In this document: in pieces, positions 6,911-9,468 of the stretch
Layout of the letters: each line of letters starts with the position of its first letter
Numbering within the stretch: position 1 is the first letter of the stretch
Assembly: GCA_030039005.1 (NCBI GenBank)
Contig: JASHQT010000351.1
Coordinates: 1 to 9,468, forward strand
DNA: 9,468 nt
DNA from: Bryobacteraceae bacterium
GTDB lineage: Bacteria; Acidobacteriota; Terriglobia; Bryobacterales; Bryobacteraceae
Direction: 5' to 3'
The notes under the pieces: generated by a model
What the model saw: only the letters and a program-made list of their open reading frames with translations
Database searches by the model: none
Told to the model about the DNA's origin: nothing
Made by a program: the position numbers and the translations under genes

Positions 6911-7477
6911 ATGAGGTCAGTTAACATTTTCGCGGTAACTCTCGCGCTCACCGCCACGGCCGCTTACGCACAAAATAAGGGCGGCGGCGGAATTCCTTCG
7001 CCGCTTAAGATTACGGTCTCCGGCTACAGCGACGGCGGCGAGATTCCGGCGAAGTATACCTGCGCCGCGAAGCCGCCCGGTGGATCGCCGCAGATCGAAT
7101 GGAGCGGCGCGCCTTCCGGCACCATGTCGTTCGCGCTGATTTTCCACGATGGCGACGTGCATCCCGGCAAAAGTTTCGACGACGTGACGCACTGGATCGC
7201 TTGGAACATTCCGGCCAGCGCCAGCAGCTTGTCGGCGGACCAGAAGCCCGACGGCGAATTGCCGGACGGCACGCGCCAGGGCGTGAACATCGCTCGCCGC
7301 AACGGCTACATGGGTCCCTGCCCGCCTGCCGGACTGCCGCACCACTACACGCTCGAAATGTACGCGCTCGATGACAAGCTCGAGCTGCCGGCCACGGCCA
7401 ATCGCGATGAGCTCGAGAAAGCCATGAGCGGGCACATTCTTGCGAGCGGCGTGTACGTCGGCACGTTCCATCGGTAG
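6911..7477 (+). CDS. Exported PEBP (YbhB/YbcL-like, Raf kinase inhibitor-like) protein
   Basis: 188 aa. Signal peptide residues 1-20 ending AYA before Q21, so the protein is periplasmic, whereas many bacterial relatives are cytoplasmic. Domain from about residue 30: PLKITVSGYSDGGEIPAKYTC, then the ligand-pocket region IFHDGDVHPGKSFDDVTHWIAWNIP (78-101), and the family block YMGPCPPAGLPHHYTLEMYALDDKLELP (133-160). The D-x-D and the GPCPP-x-G-x-x-H-x-Y pocket residues are present. The fold binds phosphate-type anions or small ligands, and no enzymatic role is established for the bacterial proteins. Start supported by AGGAG about ten bases upstream. It sits between two dehydrogenase genes and ends 2 bp before the next start, so it belongs to the same transcript. 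Its purpose there is unknown. Confidence 0.92.
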   Translation: MRSVNIFAVTLALTATAAYAQNKGGGGIPSPLKITVSGYSDGGEIPAKYTCAAKPPGGSPQIEWSGAPSGTMSFALIFHDGDVHPGKSFDDVTHWIAWNIPASASSLSADQKPDGELPDGTRQGVNIARRNGYMGPCPPAGLPHHYTLEMYALDDKLELPATANRDELEKAMSGHILASGVYVGTFHR

Positions 7478-7479
7478 CC

Positions 7480-8088
7480 ATGTCTGACGAAATCTCCCGG
7501 CGTGCAGTCCTTGTGAGCGCGGCCATTGTCCCGGTGGCGGCGCTCACCGTCACGGCGCAAACGGTGGCGCCGTCCGCGCTCTCCGATGCACAGCTTAAGA
7601 TCCTGGCTGCTTTCGTCGACCGCATTATTCCAAAAGACGAGTTGGGACCCAGCGCGTCCGAGTGCGGCGTCACCGAGTACATCAACCGGTCGCTCGGCGA
7701 TTATCTGGCCGCCGAGAACCCCGCGTTCATCGAAGGCCTGGAAATGACGGACGCGTTCGCCCGGCGGACCCAGGATCAGGCTTTCGTGGATCTACCGGCG
7801 GAAAAACAGGACGCGGTATTGACCGCCATGGACAACGGCGCCGCCGAGGGCTTTGCCAATGCGAAGGCATTCTTCAATCGCGCGCGGCGGCTCACGCTCG
7901 AGGGCATGTTCGGCGATCCTTATTACGGCGGCAACCGGAATTTCGCCGGTTGGGATTTGATCCGCTATCCGGGCCCGCGCCTGGCCACTTCGGCCGACGA
8001 TCAGCGCATGGGCGTCCAGATCAAGCCGTATCATCATTCGGCGTATGGCGCTGCGGGCGAGCACTCGCACGAAGGCCATGGCCACTAA
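7480..8088 (+). CDS. Gluconate 2-dehydrogenase subunit 3-like protein with Tat-type signal
   Basis: 202 aa. In the family the small subunit partners a membrane-associated FAD dehydrogenase and helps its export and assembly. The N-terminus has S6-R7-R8 followed by a hydrophobic stretch (AVLVSAAIVPVAALTV) and AQ near residue 27, a twin-arginine signal that could carry its folded flavoprotein partner across the membrane. The family blocks follow: ILAAFVDRIIPKDELGPSA (41-59), then EGMFGDPYYGGNRNF and AGWDLIRYPGPR (141-167). The C-terminus is unusual, with six His in the last 18 residues (HHSAYGAAGEHSHEGHGH). There is no clear ribosome-binding site. With only 2 bp after the PEBP stop, translation is probably coupled. 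Its last 11 bases overlap the GMC gene, typical of a stoichiometric pair. Confidence 0.88.
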   Translation: MSDEISRRAVLVSAAIVPVAALTVTAQTVAPSALSDAQLKILAAFVDRIIPKDELGPSASECGVTEYINRSLGDYLAAENPAFIEGLEMTDAFARRTQDQAFVDLPAEKQDAVLTAMDNGAAEGFANAKAFFNRARRLTLEGMFGDPYYGGNRNFAGWDLIRYPGPRLATSADDQRMGVQIKPYHHSAYGAAGEHSHEGHGH

Positions 8089-9468
8089 TCTCAAGCCCGT
8101 CGATGTGGCCGTAGTCGGATTGGGAGCAGCAGGTGGAGTGGCGGTGTTGCCGCTCGCGCGCGCCGGATTGAAAGTAGCGGGTATCGAAGCCGGATTTTGG
8201 ATGGACCCGGCCAAGGATTTTAAGCCCGACGAGATTCACAACAACGTACGCGATTTGGTGACCACCGGAACGAAGGCAAGGCGGGAGATCCCGACGTTTC
8301 GCACCAGCCCGGACGCCAAAGCGCGGCAAATGGCGGCGCATCCCATGATGAATGCCGTCGGCGGCACGTCGATTCACTATCACGCGCAGAGCTGGCGGCT
8401 GAAGCCCTGGGATTTCAAGACGCGTTCGGAAACGATCAAACGTTATGGCGCGAATATGTTGCCCAAGGGGTCCACGCTCGAAGACTGGCCGTTGAGCTAT
8501 GACGAACTGGAGCCGTTTTACGACATCGTCGAGCACGAAGTGGGTGTATCGGGTAAGGCCGGCAACATCCAGGGCAAGCTGGATCCGGCGGGCAATGTCT
8601 ACGAAGGCCCGCGCCAGCGCGAGTATCCGATGCCGCCGTTGCGCACCTGCGATTTTCTGGACCGCATGTATAACGCCGCGCAATCGCTCGGCTGGAAACC
8701 GTTCCATGCGCCATCGGCGATCAATTCGGTTTCCTATCGCGGCCGCGCGGCCTGCGCCTATCACGGCTATTGCGATCGCGGCGGCTGCCACGTGCGCGCC
8801 AAGAATTCCACCTGTTTCACCACCATTCCTGAAGCGCAAAGGACGAGGAACCTCACTGTCTTCGACGGCGCACAGGTGACGCGCATCGTTTCCGATCACA
8901 ACGGCAAAGTCACGGGCGTGCTCTATAATCGTCAAAGCAAGGAATATTTTCAGCCCGCCAAAGTAGTTCTGGTGGGCTCGTACACCTACGAGAACACACG
9001 CCTGTTGCTGCTGTCGAAATCCAAAGCTTATCCCAACGGTCTTTCGAACAACCGCGGCCAGGTGGGCAAACATTATTTCGGGCACTGGGACGCGCAGGCC
9101 GGCGTCAGTGCTACCGCGCTGTTCCTGGAAGACATCAACACCTGGTACGGCGCGATGCTCTCGCAAGGCGTCATCGTGGACGAGTGGGCCGACGACACGT
9201 TCGATCACACCGGACTCGGTTTCATTGGCGGCGCGAGCCTGTGCACCTTCATGGAAAAGCATCCCATCGCTGCAGCCAGCATGAGCACGTTCGGACGCGC
9301 GCCCGAGTGGGGTTCGGCCTGGAAAAAATTCGTGCACGAAAACGCCGGCCGCTGGACCACGGCGTATCTCCAGACCAACAGTTTTCCCTACGAGAATACG
9401 TATCTCGATCTTGATCCCGAGGTGAGGGACCCGCTCGGCGATCCGGTGTGCCGCGTCACCAGCGGCCC
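8078..9468 (+). CDS. GMC oxidoreductase (gluconate 2-dehydrogenase-like large subunit), 3' end outside window
   Basis: FAD-dependent dehydrogenase. 463 codons are visible without a stop up to the right edge. ATG 8078 lies 11 bp inside the preceding gene, with GAAGG just before it. The N-terminal Rossmann motif VVGLGAAGG (G14-x-G16-x-x-G19) and E37 at the end of the second strand (AGIEAG) bind FAD. GGTSIHYHAQSWR (about 95-107) is the GMC signature region. At roughly residues 226-237 lies CAYHGYCDRGGC, a C-x5-C-x4-C cluster. Related fructose, glucose and gluconate dehydrogenases have a Cys-rich segment in this region that binds a 3Fe-4S cluster. The catalytic His-His/Asn pair of the family lies beyond the window. 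It has no signal of its own and presumably exports with the Tat-bearing small subunit. A cytochrome c gene would be expected next. Substrate unknown. Confidence 0.9.
   Translation, partial: MATNLKPVDVAVVGLGAAGGVAVLPLARAGLKVAGIEAGFWMDPAKDFKPDEIHNNVRDLVTTGTKARREIPTFRTSPDAKARQMAAHPMMNAVGGTSIHYHAQSWRLKPWDFKTRSETIKRYGANMLPKGSTLEDWPLSYDELEPFYDIVEHEVGVSGKAGNIQGKLDPAGNVYEGPRQREYPMPPLRTCDFLDRMYNAAQSLGWKPFHAPSAINSVSYRGRAACAYHGYCDRGGCHVRAKNSTCFTTIPEAQRTRNLTVFDGAQVTRIVSDHNGKVTGVLYNRQSKEYFQPAKVVLVGSYTYENTRLLLLSKSKAYPNGLSNNRGQVGKHYFGHWDAQAGVSATALFLEDINTWYGAMLSQGVIVDEWADDTFDHTGLGFIGGASLCTFMEKHPIAAASMSTFGRAPEWGSAWKKFVHENAGRWTTAYLQTNSFPYENTYLDLDPEVRDPLGDPVCRVTSG

Noticed and set aside
8021..9337. Long open frame (438 codons) on the minus strand opposite the GMC gene
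   Set aside because: The plus strand carries an unmistakable GMC oxidoreductase. The antisense frame has no recognisable domain and arises from GC-rich third codon positions.

Overview
The window looks like ordinary chromosomal DNA of a GC-rich soil-type bacterium, most likely an acidobacterium of the Solibacter/Bryobacter kind. The pointers are an exported protein with the 'PRTADGKP(N/D)LT' repeat that is abundant in that phylum, a small helix-turn-helix protein of a type I associate with the same group, and a periplasmic operon pairing a gluconate 2-dehydrogenase subunit 3-like protein with a GMC flavoprotein. The taxonomic call is inference from protein style, not from a marker gene. There is no rRNA, tRNA, CRISPR array, transposase or phage gene.

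Layout. Positions 2-1469 carry the C-terminal part of a sensor histidine kinase and a KdpE-like response regulator whose genes overlap by 26 bp. At 1544-2110 follows a small exported protein of unknown function. At 2135-3198 a small helix-turn-helix protein and a CYTH-domain (triphosphate tunnel) protein lie in tandem. Two genes on the minus strand come next: the exported TADGKP-repeat protein (3236-4297) and a hemerythrin-like protein (4350-4934). A 112-bp divergent promoter region holds a perfect GTGACT-CA-AGTCAC palindrome of CRP/FNR type. It separates the hemerythrin gene from a DUF488/YeaO-like gene (5047-5424).

From 5425 a C-rich intergenic stretch leads to a consensus extended -10 promoter. 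It apparently drives an operon that runs off the right edge: a sorbosone/glucose-dehydrogenase-like protein (5556-6875), an exported PEBP (YbhB-like) protein (6911-7477), a gluconate 2-dehydrogenase subunit 3-like protein with a probable Tat signal (7480-8088), and a GMC oxidoreductase large subunit (8078 onward, incomplete). The last three genes are 2 bp apart or overlapping, so they are surely one transcript.

How the genes work together. The right half most plausibly encodes a cell-envelope sugar or sugar-alcohol oxidation module: a PQQ-type beta-propeller dehydrogenase plus a FAD-dependent dehydrogenase exported with its small subunit. A cytochrome c partner would be expected beyond the window. 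The left half is regulatory and accessory. No clearly unprecedented system is visible. The points most worth a second look are the near-leaderless start of the dehydrogenase operon, the palindrome between the hemerythrin and DUF488 genes, the G-quadruplex-capable tract, and the exported PEBP protein and His-rich subunit 3 tail inside the dehydrogenase operon.
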